Shown here: one piece after another, positions 16,891 through 25,600 of the stretch
How the letters are laid out: each line of letters begins with the position of its first letter
Numbering within the stretch: position 1 is the first letter of the stretch
Assembly: GCA_019634675.1 (NCBI GenBank)
Contig: JAHCAX010000001.1
Coordinates: forward strand, 372,001-436,000
Direction of reading: 5' to 3'
Length of the DNA stretch: 64,000 nucleotides
From: Acherontichlamydia pituitae
GTDB taxonomy: Bacteria; Chlamydiota; Chlamydiia; Chlamydiales; Rhabdochlamydiaceae
Made by a program: the position numbers and the translations under genes
The notes under the pieces: model-generated
Seen by the model: the letters and a program-made list of their open reading frames with translations, nothing else
Told to the model about the DNA's origin: nothing
Database searches by the model: none

Positions 16891-17108
16891 TATACACAAA
16901 CAACATGAAAATTTAGGAATTTGGCAAGGCCCAGTTCGCAGCCAAGACTGCTTCACCTGCTTTGCTCTTCCCGGTTCGTGCTCAAGAGCACTTCACCCAC
17001 TTCTCGCTGGGAAGGTCCACTGGACCTTCAAAGAGTCTTCGCAGTCATGAATTTGAGCCAGGCGAAGCTGGTTTGCCAGATTCCAACTTTTGAACCCCTT
17101 TGTGTATA
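16891..17108. repeat. MITE-like intergenic element (TATAC...GTATA)
   Basis: A 218-base element bounded by TATACACAAA (16891) and TTTGTGTATA (ends 17108). The inner part of each end is also inverted: GGAATTTGGCAA on the left and TTGCCAGATTCC on the right. Inside, AGTTCGCAGCCAAGACTGCT and the palindromic GAAGGTCCACTGGACCTTC recur in the element at 55478. It fills the gap between the MFS gene and the barrel protein. A short open frame across it has no coding character. Confidence 0.65.
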
Positions 17109-17208
17109 TCACGACAATTTCCTTTTTAAAAACTTTTTTCGTAGAAAGTTCTTTCAGATTTTGCTAGGTTGACGAGGTAGTTGTAAAACTGCCTCTAGCG
17201 CAAGCGGG

Positions 17209-18024
17209 ATGTCGATGTTGATGAGAAACTATCTGCGAAATTTTTTCATTTTTGCGTTGAGCCTGCTTTCACTATGCAGGGTGGAAGCGCTCTATAATGG
17301 CAATCCCAGTTTTCCCATGATGCCCGAGCGGGGGCTTTTCTTTAAAAAGGACGCCTGGATAACGATCAAGGCGGGGTATGAATGGGATGACATTTTCGAT
17401 CGGAACTTGACAGTCCATGAGCGCAGGTCCCATTTGAAGCGGAAGGTCAAAGACTATGCAGCGATGGGTAATTTTGGATCGATCACCTTGGGATGCAATG
17501 ACCGGGCCGAAATTTACGGTTTGTTCGGCACGGAAGAAGCAGATATCCGTTATAGGCCTTATTCCGATGTCCGTTTGAAGTTCAAGACAGATCAGCATTT
17601 TGCATGGATCGTAGGCGGAAGGGCGATCCTGGCCTACTGGGGCGATACCCAGCTTGGGATCGATGCCAAGTACTTTCAATTCGACCCCCGCATCCATTCT
17701 TTGAAATTAAATGGGAAGTCGATCAGCCCGGAAGGGGCATTTTATGATTATCGGGAATGGCAGGTCGGCCTTGGCGTCTCTCAGCGGATCAAGCTTTTTA
17801 TCCCCTACGTCGGACTCAAATATTCCGATGTGAGGGCTAAATTCCATCATTTAAAGGCGCTGAGCTGGATTTTTCCGGAAAAGCATTTTACGATGAAGAA
17901 CAAGCATCCCATCGGGATCTTTCTAGGCGCGGGGCTTTCATTTGACAGGGGGCTCAACATCAATTTCGAAGCGCGCTTCTATGATGAAACAGCCATCACT
18001 GCCAGCGCAGACGTCCGTTTCTGA
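17209..18024 (+). CDS. MOMP-like outer-membrane beta-barrel protein
   Basis: A 271-residue protein with an N-terminal signal peptide (NFFIFALSLLSLCRVEA) and a terminal Phe preceded by alternating residues (SADVRF), the usual BAM recognition end. The N-terminal NPSFPMMPERGLF recalls the start of chlamydial MOMP-family proteins, and alternating aromatic beta-strands run through the rest. Likely a porin or small barrel of the outer membrane. Three in-frame ATGs (17209, 17215, 17221) precede the signal peptide; the first is listed. The MITE-like element ends 100 bases upstream. Confidence 0.7.
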   Translation: MSMLMRNYLRNFFIFALSLLSLCRVEALYNGNPSFPMMPERGLFFKKDAWITIKAGYEWDDIFDRNLTVHERRSHLKRKVKDYAAMGNFGSITLGCNDRAEIYGLFGTEEADIRYRPYSDVRLKFKTDQHFAWIVGGRAILAYWGDTQLGIDAKYFQFDPRIHSLKLNGKSISPEGAFYDYREWQVGLGVSQRIKLFIPYVGLKYSDVRAKFHHLKALSWIFPEKHFTMKNKHPIGIFLGAGLSFDRGLNINFEARFYDETAITASADVRF

Positions 18025-18048
18025 TAGTGCGCGCACGGCCAGTTTCCT

Positions 18049-18076
18049 TTTGCAAATAATTAAGATTCCCTATATA
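18049..18076 (+). promoter_or_regulatory. Candidate sigma-66-type promoter for the 18.2-kb porin
   Basis: TTTGCA (18049-18054), a 16-base spacer and TATATA (18071-18076), in the AT-rich gap before the porin gene. The leader would be over 110 bases and ends in AAGGAG just before the start codon. Seen by eye only. Confidence 0.4.
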
Positions 18077-18199
18077 AAGCTTTGAGTCTTACGAAATCGC
18101 CGTTGCAATTTTGATCATTTCCCCGGCCAACTTTAGGCATTGGAATAAATTTTCTTCAGATCAATTCAGCATCGTGCAGGATAGGGATAAGGAGCCTCT

Positions 18200-19444
18200 A
18201 TGATGAATATTAACCCGTTATTGCGCCGTTTTTTCTATCTGTGCGCGACTATCTGCTTTTCTTCCTCGCTGCAAGCGAGCACAATTGATTCAAGCGACGA
18301 TATCGACCAAAAGGATATCAATGCGCTGCGCGAGTGGATCAACACGAAACGGCAGGTCACGGTCCGCGAACTTGGTGGCGCCCTTTCGATTGCGGGCGAA
18401 GTCCGTACTGAGTATCAGGGAACTGTAGAAACGGTCAACGGCGTTAATCAAAGAGGAAGAGAAGGGTTCCGCCCTAGCGATGCATTCGATATCGAGGTCA
18501 ACCTGATGTTCGACTATCGGACAGAGAGGTCTTGGGCGTCTGTAAAGCTCGAATTTGACAATGATGCCGGTATTTTTTCTGGATCATTTAATAAGCTTAA
18601 GGTGGAAAGGGCCTATTGGGGTGTGCGCGTAGTTGATGCCGATACCTATACCATGGACATTGAAGCGGGCCGCCGCCGTATGTCGATGATGGTTGATTCG
18701 AAGATTGAGTTTAATTCGTTCTTCGACGGCCTTTGGTATAAATATGATCAAAGTTTTGATGCTATCGGCGATTACTTCCTCCATGCCGGTATTTTCATCA
18801 TCGATGATGGCAAAGACCAGTTCGGGTATTTGGGCGAGACCGGTATCTACAATATCGCTGGAACAGGGATGTACATGAAATATTCCTTGATCGATTGGGA
18901 TACCAAGCATTTTCATAAACCTGTTAATCGGCACCGCTTTGACTTTATCGTTTCCCAGCTGATATTAGGTTACCGTTTCCTTCCGAAACACTTTGATCGG
19001 GTCATCCAAATTTATGGAGCTGCGCTCTATAACCATGCTGCAAAGAGCATTAAACTGACCAACCATACAAAACAGAATTGGGGCGGTTACCTCGGTGTTT
19101 CAATTGGCGAATTAAAGAAACAATGGGACTGGGCTCTTGATATTAACTACCAAGTCCTTGAGGCGCAGTGCGTCCCAGACTTTGACGTCCAAGGGATTGG
19201 ATTGGGCAATGCGGCCGATGTCGGTTTTTATACCGTGAACACAAACGGGACAGGCGCTGCTAATAACCGTGCAAATGCACGCGGAAATGTCAATTACCGC
19301 GGATTCCAGTTCACACTTGATTGGTTGCTGACAAACCAGCTCGACCTTCAGCAAAGCTGGCAGCAATCGATTACTTTGGACAACAATATTGGCCCGCATC
19401 GACGGTTCAAACAGTATGAAGTTGAATTCATCTATGGTTTCTAG
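18200..19444 (+). CDS. Putative outer-membrane porin
   Basis: 414 residues. The signal peptide runs to about residue 28 (CFSSSLQA), followed by an acidic SSDDIDQKD stretch and a conserved-looking INTKRQVTVRELGGALS block. Strand-like repeats follow, ending in EFIYGF (terminal Phe). The layout is that of a bacterial porin of the Porin_5/DUF type found in environmental chlamydiae. AAGGAG precedes the ATG. A strong terminator (19477-19509) follows. Pore specificity unknown. Confidence 0.75.
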   Translation: MMNINPLLRRFFYLCATICFSSSLQASTIDSSDDIDQKDINALREWINTKRQVTVRELGGALSIAGEVRTEYQGTVETVNGVNQRGREGFRPSDAFDIEVNLMFDYRTERSWASVKLEFDNDAGIFSGSFNKLKVERAYWGVRVVDADTYTMDIEAGRRRMSMMVDSKIEFNSFFDGLWYKYDQSFDAIGDYFLHAGIFIIDDGKDQFGYLGETGIYNIAGTGMYMKYSLIDWDTKHFHKPVNRHRFDFIVSQLILGYRFLPKHFDRVIQIYGAALYNHAAKSIKLTNHTKQNWGGYLGVSIGELKKQWDWALDINYQVLEAQCVPDFDVQGIGLGNAADVGFYTVNTNGTGAANNRANARGNVNYRGFQFTLDWLLTNQLDLQQSWQQSITLDNNIGPHRRFKQYEVEFIYGF

Positions 19445-19476
19445 ACGCAAGTCTAGCTAAAGAGATGGCTGAAAAA

Positions 19477-19509
19477 GAACCCATGGAGAATTTTCCCCAT
19501 GGGTTTTTT
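19477..19509 (+). terminator. Rho-independent terminator after the porin gene
   Basis: AACCCATGG (from 19479) pairs with CCATGGGTT across a short loop and is followed by a run of T. It lies 33 bases after the porin stop. The convergent gene ends at 19522, so both may use it. Confidence 0.85.
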
Positions 19510-19521
19510 TCAGGAGGGAGG

Positions 19522-20379
19522 TCAATCCACTGAACTGCTATCTACTAGATCTGCTACTTCATTTACATCTGAGTAGCCGGGAATCAATTCCACTAAAGCT
19601 GCGCAATCTTCCGGCGTAAGCTCTTCGAATCCTTTTACTTGCTGCAGATGCTCAGCAACTGCTGCATTAGAAATCTGTGACAAGAATGGGGGAGGAACGA
19701 TCTGAGCTCCTAGACGATTGGATTCCTGGTTCACGATGGTGCGTATAAATCCTGTGTTAACGCCTGCTGATTGCAGGACAGCGATCTGCTGTTTTACGCG
19801 TGCGACGATTTCACCGATCTGATCCTCTTTGAGCGGCACTTGAAAAGGCGCTTCTTGTAGACCTTTAATAATTTTTTGCTCCGCAAATTTTTCAATCCCT
19901 CCATTCCTTTTAACGACATCCACTTGCGCGGCATCGAAATCAGCAGAGGGAGATTCTAGGGGGCTTGAATCAGCTTTAGGCTGCAAGGCATCGTTATAGT
20001 ACCTGACATGCTGAACCATTTTCTTGAGCTCGCCAAGATGGCTTTGGATGAACGCCGCTGTGTCTGATAGGTTTTTTGATTTGCCTTCAGAGAGAAGAAG
20101 TTGTTTGTCCAGATCGACATGGGTAAGGAGTTGCGCCGTTCTGGCGACCAGCTCGCCGTAGTTCTCAATTAAGCGTTTTGATGTGAGGGGTTCGACTTGT
20201 GAATTGACGTGTTGCTGCTGTTGCGGAACCGGAAAGCAGCAGCAGATTGTGCGTATAAATACTGCCCAGCAGCCAGTTGGCGCTGGAGGTGGATTTGAAA
20301 CGGGGATCATTGGAGGATCGAGCTGCATTGCATTTGTTGAAGATGACTTTGTAAGTGGCGGAGTACCAGTCGATGCCAT
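19522..20379 (-). CDS. Hypothetical protein with Pro-rich N-terminus and CCC-containing hydrophobic segment
   Basis: 285 residues from ATG 20379, chosen because AGAGGT lies just upstream; the frame is open to 20442 without such a site. The N-terminal ~35 residues are rich in Ser, Thr and Pro. Then comes CWAVFIRTICCCFPVP, a short hydrophobic stretch with four Cys, which could be a palmitoylation or metal site. The rest is soluble and helical. No family recognised. The Ser/Thr/Pro-rich start without a Sec signal is compatible with a type III effector, but this is inference. Confidence 0.55.
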   Translation of the reverse strand: MASTGTPPLTKSSSTNAMQLDPPMIPVSNPPPAPTGCWAVFIRTICCCFPVPQQQQHVNSQVEPLTSKRLIENYGELVARTAQLLTHVDLDKQLLLSEGKSKNLSDTAAFIQSHLGELKKMVQHVRYYNDALQPKADSSPLESPSADFDAAQVDVVKRNGGIEKFAEQKIIKGLQEAPFQVPLKEDQIGEIVARVKQQIAVLQSAGVNTGFIRTIVNQESNRLGAQIVPPPFLSQISNAAVAEHLQQVKGFEELTPEDCAALVELIPGYSDVNEVADLVDSSSVD

Positions 20380-20520
20380 ATTTACCTCTGGTTTACAAAT
20401 AGCTAACCGAATCTTAACAATGACATTTTTTAATTCCAACAAATACTTGTCATTTATAGAAATTCCTGAGCTTTTTGGATGAAGCGAATGAATTGCAACT
20501 GGCTCAGAAAGTTAAAACGT

Positions 20521-22233
20521 TTACACTTTTTTGAAGTGAACGGCGGTGCTGTGGGAATTTTTATGGAACTCTGCGATTAAGATCTTGGCCGAAGAGCGTT
20601 TGAAAAAGTCTAAAAGCGGATTGACGTTCTGGCAAATCTCTTTTGGACAGTGGTCATCAAGGAAGAGGCAAGGGACAACGCCTTGCTTGAGATAAGTTTT
20701 AGCAGCTTCGAGCAATTGGTTGAAATTGGCCTCAACTGGAACGCCGTGGAACGAATAAAAGATCCGTAGAAGCCAAGGAAGCTTTTTGCCTGCTTTTGTA
20801 GGAATAAAAAGATGGAGGTTGGGAATAGCGCCGATCAGAAGGAGGGCATCGGACCACCGTCCTTTTTCCAATACGAGGATTGTGTTGCCGTTGTTCTCGA
20901 TCGACTCGATCGCCGGACGTTTGAAACGAAAGAGCGGATGGAGAACTTTGCGGGAAAAAAAAGGAATGGACAGATCGGACAGCCGGACAGTCAAGACAAC
21001 TGTGACGCAAAGGGTAATAAAGCCGATGACCCCGAAACTGGCTGCAGAAGAGAGGTCGAAGATTTGGTTAAAGACAAAAAGGGCGATCGAGGCGACCAAT
21101 ACCCCTGCAAAGCTCAAAAAATTTGCAGCTCCGATCGTCTGTCCCCGTTTTTCATTTTCACTGTACAGCTGGATGAAAGTATCGAACGGAACAATGAAAA
21201 TTCCTCCTAGGACTCCGATCGACACCAAGCAGATGATATCGAAGATCAAATTCGTTGAAAAAATCGAGAGGAGGAAAAAGAAGATGGTGATGCCGATGCC
21301 TGCTACGCAAGAGATCCCAAGCTCGATCCTTTTGCGGGAAGCTTTACCGGCAAGAAATGATCCAAAGGCAATGCCGAGGGCGGTCGATAGGAACAGGTAT
21401 CCGCCTGCAACTTCGCTCAAATGGAGGGATTGGATGGCAAAAGGGATGATGTTCAGCTGGGTAAAGGCTCCAATAAAGAGAAAATAGGCTGAACCGAAAA
21501 TGGAGGGCAAAAGGTGCCTTTGTTTGCGGCAATCGACAAGCGTATGGAAGATCTCTCGAACAAAAAGGAAATTCATTTTTTTCGTGGAGTCTTGCGCAGG
21601 GGTCTTCTTAATTCCGAAAGCTGCGGCAAAACCAGAGATGGCCACAAGCAGGCAGAATCCGGCGATCAGAGTAAAATGACGCTCAGTGACCTCGGTTAAA
21701 AAGGAAGCCAAGAAGGTTCCGATGATGATCGCAAGATAGGTAAAAGAGGTGATCAGGCCATTGGCCCGAGAGACTTTGTCGGCAGGAACAAGTTCTGGGA
21801 TGATCCCGTATTTCGAAGGCCCGAACATCGCGCTATGGGTGGAAAGGCAGAACAAAAGGGTGTAGCAACCCCACACGCTTTTAGTTGCAAAGGCAAAAAT
21901 GGCAAGGACCATCACGAGGATTTCAGCGCTTTTCATCACAACAAGGAGCTTCTGTTTACTGAAGCGGTCTGCTAAAATTCCTGCGGAAGATGAGAAGAGC
22001 AAAAAAGGGATCACATAGATAGCGCCCGTGGCCGATAGGATCTCGCTGGCGCGGTCTGCTCCTAACGCATCAATGAGCAGGAACGCCATGACGAATTTAA
22101 AGACATTATCATTAATAACGCCTAAAAATTGGGTTGCGTTGAGATACCCCAGGGATTTTTTCCCGTTGTGGAAAACGAATGGGAGCTTGTTCATCGCCTT
22201 CTTCAGGCCGCTTTCTTTTTTTGGACGGAACAA
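20521..22233 (-). CDS. MFS transporter of the YgeD/LplT type with cytosolic C-terminal domain
   Basis: Up to 570 residues (TTG 22233) or 557 from ATG 22194. N-terminal GVINDNVFKFVMAFLL and FGPSKYGIIPELVP are characteristic of the LplT/YgeD lysophospholipid transporter group. Loop 2-3 reads GILADRFSKQK. After the twelve helices (to about residue 425) comes a ~145-residue cytosolic part weakly like an acyltransferase, but without an HX4D motif. The homologue next to recC in C. trachomatis is CT641 (from memory), so this is a conserved neighbour. It is divergent from recC, with 124 bases between them. Confidence 0.8.
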   Translation of the reverse strand: MFRPKKESGLKKAMNKLPFVFHNGKKSLGYLNATQFLGVINDNVFKFVMAFLLIDALGADRASEILSATGAIYVIPFLLFSSSAGILADRFSKQKLLVVMKSAEILVMVLAIFAFATKSVWGCYTLLFCLSTHSAMFGPSKYGIIPELVPADKVSRANGLITSFTYLAIIIGTFLASFLTEVTERHFTLIAGFCLLVAISGFAAAFGIKKTPAQDSTKKMNFLFVREIFHTLVDCRKQRHLLPSIFGSAYFLFIGAFTQLNIIPFAIQSLHLSEVAGGYLFLSTALGIAFGSFLAGKASRKRIELGISCVAGIGITIFFFLLSIFSTNLIFDIICLVSIGVLGGIFIVPFDTFIQLYSENEKRGQTIGAANFLSFAGVLVASIALFVFNQIFDLSSAASFGVIGFITLCVTVVLTVRLSDLSIPFFSRKVLHPLFRFKRPAIESIENNGNTILVLEKGRWSDALLLIGAIPNLHLFIPTKAGKKLPWLLRIFYSFHGVPVEANFNQLLEAAKTYLKQGVVPCLFLDDHCPKEICQNVNPLLDFFKRSSAKILIAEFHKNSHSTAVHFKKV

Positions 22234-22357
22234 TGGCCTATCTCTGTTTAATGAGGGAGCTTCCCTCTAATTTTATTTTTAAGTTAGCATATTATAGGAC
22301 GCATGTCCACAATTGCATGAGGAGTTTTAAAACTTCCTTGTTTATCTGGAGTGTAAC

Positions 22358-25300
22358 GTGTTTCGAGGGTCTCGGTACTATAGCAACGAACAAAAAATTT
22401 TGGCCCAGAGGATGGGCGCGGACCTTTTTTCTTCTCGGACAGCCCCTTTCGAAAACCGCTTGGTGATCGTTCCCTCTGCGCCAATTAAGGAATTTCTCTC
22501 TGCCTATTTTGCTAGGCATCCCAACTACAACATTTTTGCCGGTGTGCGCGTCATGCCCCTTGCGGAAGGCTTTTTAGAACTGCTTGCATCAATCAATTTT
22601 GAAAAGCAGCTGAGGATCCCGTCCATGCTCGAGCTTTCAATTCTGATCGAACAGCTCATTTGCCAGGCTGTGCATGCATCGATTAACAAGGACAGGAAAG
22701 AACTGCAGCCTCTTTTGGAGTACATTGGCCAAGAGTTTTCTACAAACAATAGCAGCGTGCAGGAAAAGCGAATTGCTTCTCTTTCTGCGCACTTGAGCAA
22801 ATTGTTTTCCCGCTATGGACTATACGGCGAATCATTTTTAGATGACTGGGTGAAGGAAAAGGGTTGGCAGCAATGGATCTGGAACAATGTCTACGCAGAA
22901 GGATCGGGCTGGACTTATCCGATCAAATCTCTGAAACATTCGCTTGATCGAGCAAGCGTTGCAGCGCAAGTCCATGTCTTTGGTTTTTCTTCCATGCCAA
23001 AGCTATATCTGGAATTTTTCAATCGGCTCGGCTGCGCATTTTATCTCTTAAGTCCTTGCGCCATGTTTTGGGAAGATTTAGCGACCGATAGAGAAAGGAT
23101 TGGCGCACGGCGGCACCTTGAAAAAATCCAGATAAAAGAAACGGATGTGAATTTATGGGAACAGTATCTGCGCGATACTAATCCTTTGCTGGCCAATTTG
23201 GGAAAAACAGGAAGGGAGTTCCTCAAGCTGATTGAAGAGGCTGATTTAGATTCGGATGATCACTATGAAGATCCTGGAAGAGAAACGTTATTGGCTCGTC
23301 TTCAGAACGATCTGCTCTATTTGCGCAATCCAAAAGAAATCGGAGGGGATGAAAATTCCGCTCCAGACGATTCTCTCCAGGTGCATTCTGCGCCTTCTCT
23401 TTTGCGTGAAGTGGAGCTCCTTTACAACCAGCTTTGCGATCTGATCTCTATGCCGCATCCTGGCAAGGCAGCAATCGAGCCGAAGGATGTCCTTGTCCTT
23501 GCACCCGATTTAAACCTCTATGCGCCGTTTATTCAAACGGTGTTCGGCTCTAAAGACAGCGTCCTCTCATTTAGCCTAGAAGGTGTTGCCGATTCAGCTG
23601 CGAAAGAGTTGTTCGAAGCGGTCTTGCACCTGATCTCTATGCCTGAGCAGCAGTTTTCTAAAGAGTCAGTCCTTGAGCTATTGACGTTCTCATCATTTAG
23701 GGAAAAGTGGCAACTCTCCTCCGATGACGCAGCAAAGGTCCGCCGTTGGGTGGACAGCGCCAATATCCGTTTTGGGAAGTGGGAAAGCGGATTAGACCGT
23801 CTGATCTTTGGAACGCTCATGAAAGTTGATGAGGAATCAGCGCTTGAAATGCCGTTTGAGCTCTGGCCTTGCAGCGGAGTCGAAATTTCAGACCTTGACC
23901 TTTTAGGAAAACTTATCCAGCTCATCCGATCATTGCGCGAAGACCTCAAACCCGTTACCGAAAACCAAAAGAGGAGTTTGCCTAGCTGGCTCGATTTTAT
24001 TGAAATGCTGGTCTCCCGCTATTTTGAACCGTTGCAGGGACAAGAAGCTCTTTTGATGGAAATTTCCAAGCTCCGCTCCCATTTCCCATCAAGCGAGCTT
24101 TCCGTATTTGGAGTGGCAACGATGGCCCGCATTTTGCAGACATTGTCCGACTCCCAAACGGGCTCCATGTTTTCCCATAATGCGCAAAAAATTACATTTA
24201 GACCGCTAAAGAGCGGCAATATCACAGAGGGACAAGTCATCTGGCTCCTTGGAGTGGACGAAGGCAGTTTTCCACGCACGGAGCCTGCAAGTTCTTTGAA
24301 TGAAATGAGATCGCATAAAGACCAAGACTTTGTTCCCAAAAGGATCGACGAGGACCGCTACCTGTTTTTGGAGTGCGCGACATTGGCAAAGCAGCATTTG
24401 GCGTTCAGCTACCAAAGGCTCGATCCTCAGGACAATAAAGAAAAGGCTCCAAGCTTGATCGTGCAAGAGATCCTTCAGTACATCGATAATCGCGTTGCTG
24501 TAATCCACCATCCTGCGATCTCTTTTGACAGCCGTTATTTTTCTTCTGCTCATATTAATGGACCAGCGCTGCCAAGCTTTTCCAAGAGGCAATTCGAGTG
24601 CGCGCAAGCCTTCTATTTCGGCAGCCGGCATCAAGAACCTTTTTTTTGCAACAGTCTCGACATACAAAAATCGGATGAAAAAGCTCAAGAACGGGTGATC
24701 GATATCAAGCATTTAAAAGAACTGGCAAGGAATCCGATCCGCTTCCATTTCCGCCAGTCCTTAAAGATGTATATGAGCTCAGAGGAAGATGAAGATGGAG
24801 ATTTCCTGATCTCCGCGTTGTCCCGTTCGATCTTTAGAAAAACGCTTTTAAAACGCTCTCTTAAAACCCAAGAGAAAGTTTGGCAGGAACAGGGCAAGCT
24901 TCCCGTCGGAGTTTTTGGGGAAGCTGCCATGGAAGCGCTTGAAGAAGAGGTGTCTGATCTAAAGGAAATCCTATCGGTGTTCCATATCGGGCCGGAGCAA
25001 ATTTTTTCTGTCGAGCTCTCCTTGCTATGCACTGAACCGTTCTTGCAAAAGACAAGCAAATGGATCCTTCCTGCTCTTCAAGTTCCGATGCCCGATGGCT
25101 CATTGGTCCATTTGGTAGGCAGTCTCGATGATTTGACCCCGCGCGGCCTTATTTTTCATGGGGAAGACAAATTGCATGACTGGGTGAAAAGCTGGCCTTT
25201 GCTGCTTGTTTTAGGTTGTTTGCAAGATCTCCCTTTTTCAGTTGAAAAAAGTTTGCTGCTTTCTAAAAAAGGCGCTGTCAAAGAGGGATGTTTCTCCAAT

Positions 25301-25600
25301 TATCCAGCTCTCATGCAACAGTATATCAGCTATTACGAGCGAGCATTGCTCGACTTAAGCCCCTTGATGCCGGACTGGATAGCGAACATTCTCACCGACT
25401 CTGAAGCTGGACTCGAAAAAAATATCGGCAACTCTCTGAAAAACGACCGTTTTGAAGATCCCGATCTGCAGTGGCTCAAACGGCGCAACGCCCTCCCCGA
25501 TGCGAAGCAGTGCTGTGCCAATTGGTCGGAATATGCTAGGACCTTGTTCGGTCCTATGCTTGATGTTTGGGGAAAGGGAGGGGCCAATGCAGCAGACTGA
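22358..25600 (+). CDS. recC: Exodeoxyribonuclease V, gamma subunit (RecC)
   Basis: 1080 residues, GTG start at 22358. RecC is the Chi-recognising, inactive-helicase subunit of RecBCD. The N-terminal LVIVPSAPIKEFL (canonical LVIVPSxxxxxWL), WLLGVDEGSFPR in the second half and the C-terminal nuclease-like region fit RecC. It overlaps recB by 14 bases, as expected of one operon. recD lies 10 kb away, as is common in chlamydiae where recD is separate. Confidence 0.9.
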   Translation: MFRGSRYYSNEQKILAQRMGADLFSSRTAPFENRLVIVPSAPIKEFLSAYFARHPNYNIFAGVRVMPLAEGFLELLASINFEKQLRIPSMLELSILIEQLICQAVHASINKDRKELQPLLEYIGQEFSTNNSSVQEKRIASLSAHLSKLFSRYGLYGESFLDDWVKEKGWQQWIWNNVYAEGSGWTYPIKSLKHSLDRASVAAQVHVFGFSSMPKLYLEFFNRLGCAFYLLSPCAMFWEDLATDRERIGARRHLEKIQIKETDVNLWEQYLRDTNPLLANLGKTGREFLKLIEEADLDSDDHYEDPGRETLLARLQNDLLYLRNPKEIGGDENSAPDDSLQVHSAPSLLREVELLYNQLCDLISMPHPGKAAIEPKDVLVLAPDLNLYAPFIQTVFGSKDSVLSFSLEGVADSAAKELFEAVLHLISMPEQQFSKESVLELLTFSSFREKWQLSSDDAAKVRRWVDSANIRFGKWESGLDRLIFGTLMKVDEESALEMPFELWPCSGVEISDLDLLGKLIQLIRSLREDLKPVTENQKRSLPSWLDFIEMLVSRYFEPLQGQEALLMEISKLRSHFPSSELSVFGVATMARILQTLSDSQTGSMFSHNAQKITFRPLKSGNITEGQVIWLLGVDEGSFPRTEPASSLNEMRSHKDQDFVPKRIDEDRYLFLECATLAKQHLAFSYQRLDPQDNKEKAPSLIVQEILQYIDNRVAVIHHPAISFDSRYFSSAHINGPALPSFSKRQFECAQAFYFGSRHQEPFFCNSLDIQKSDEKAQERVIDIKHLKELARNPIRFHFRQSLKMYMSSEEDEDGDFLISALSRSIFRKTLLKRSLKTQEKVWQEQGKLPVGVFGEAAMEALEEEVSDLKEILSVFHIGPEQIFSVELSLLCTEPFLQKTSKWILPALQVPMPDGSLVHLVGSLDDLTPRGLIFHGEDKLHDWVKSWPLLLVLGCLQDLPFSVEKSLLLSKKGAVKEGCFSNYPALMQQYISYYERALLDLSPLMPDWIANILTDSEAGLEKNIGNSLKNDRFEDPDLQWLKRRNALPDAKQCCANWSEYARTLFGPMLDVWGKGGANAAD

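Noticed and set aside
16921..17172. 83-codon open frame between the MFS gene and the barrel gene
   Set aside because: It covers the MITE-like element and has no ribosome site; low-complexity translation.
20521..22233. MFS-acyltransferase (LplT-Aas) fusion
   Set aside because: The C-terminal part lacks the HX4D motif and is short; an acyltransferase function is not supported.
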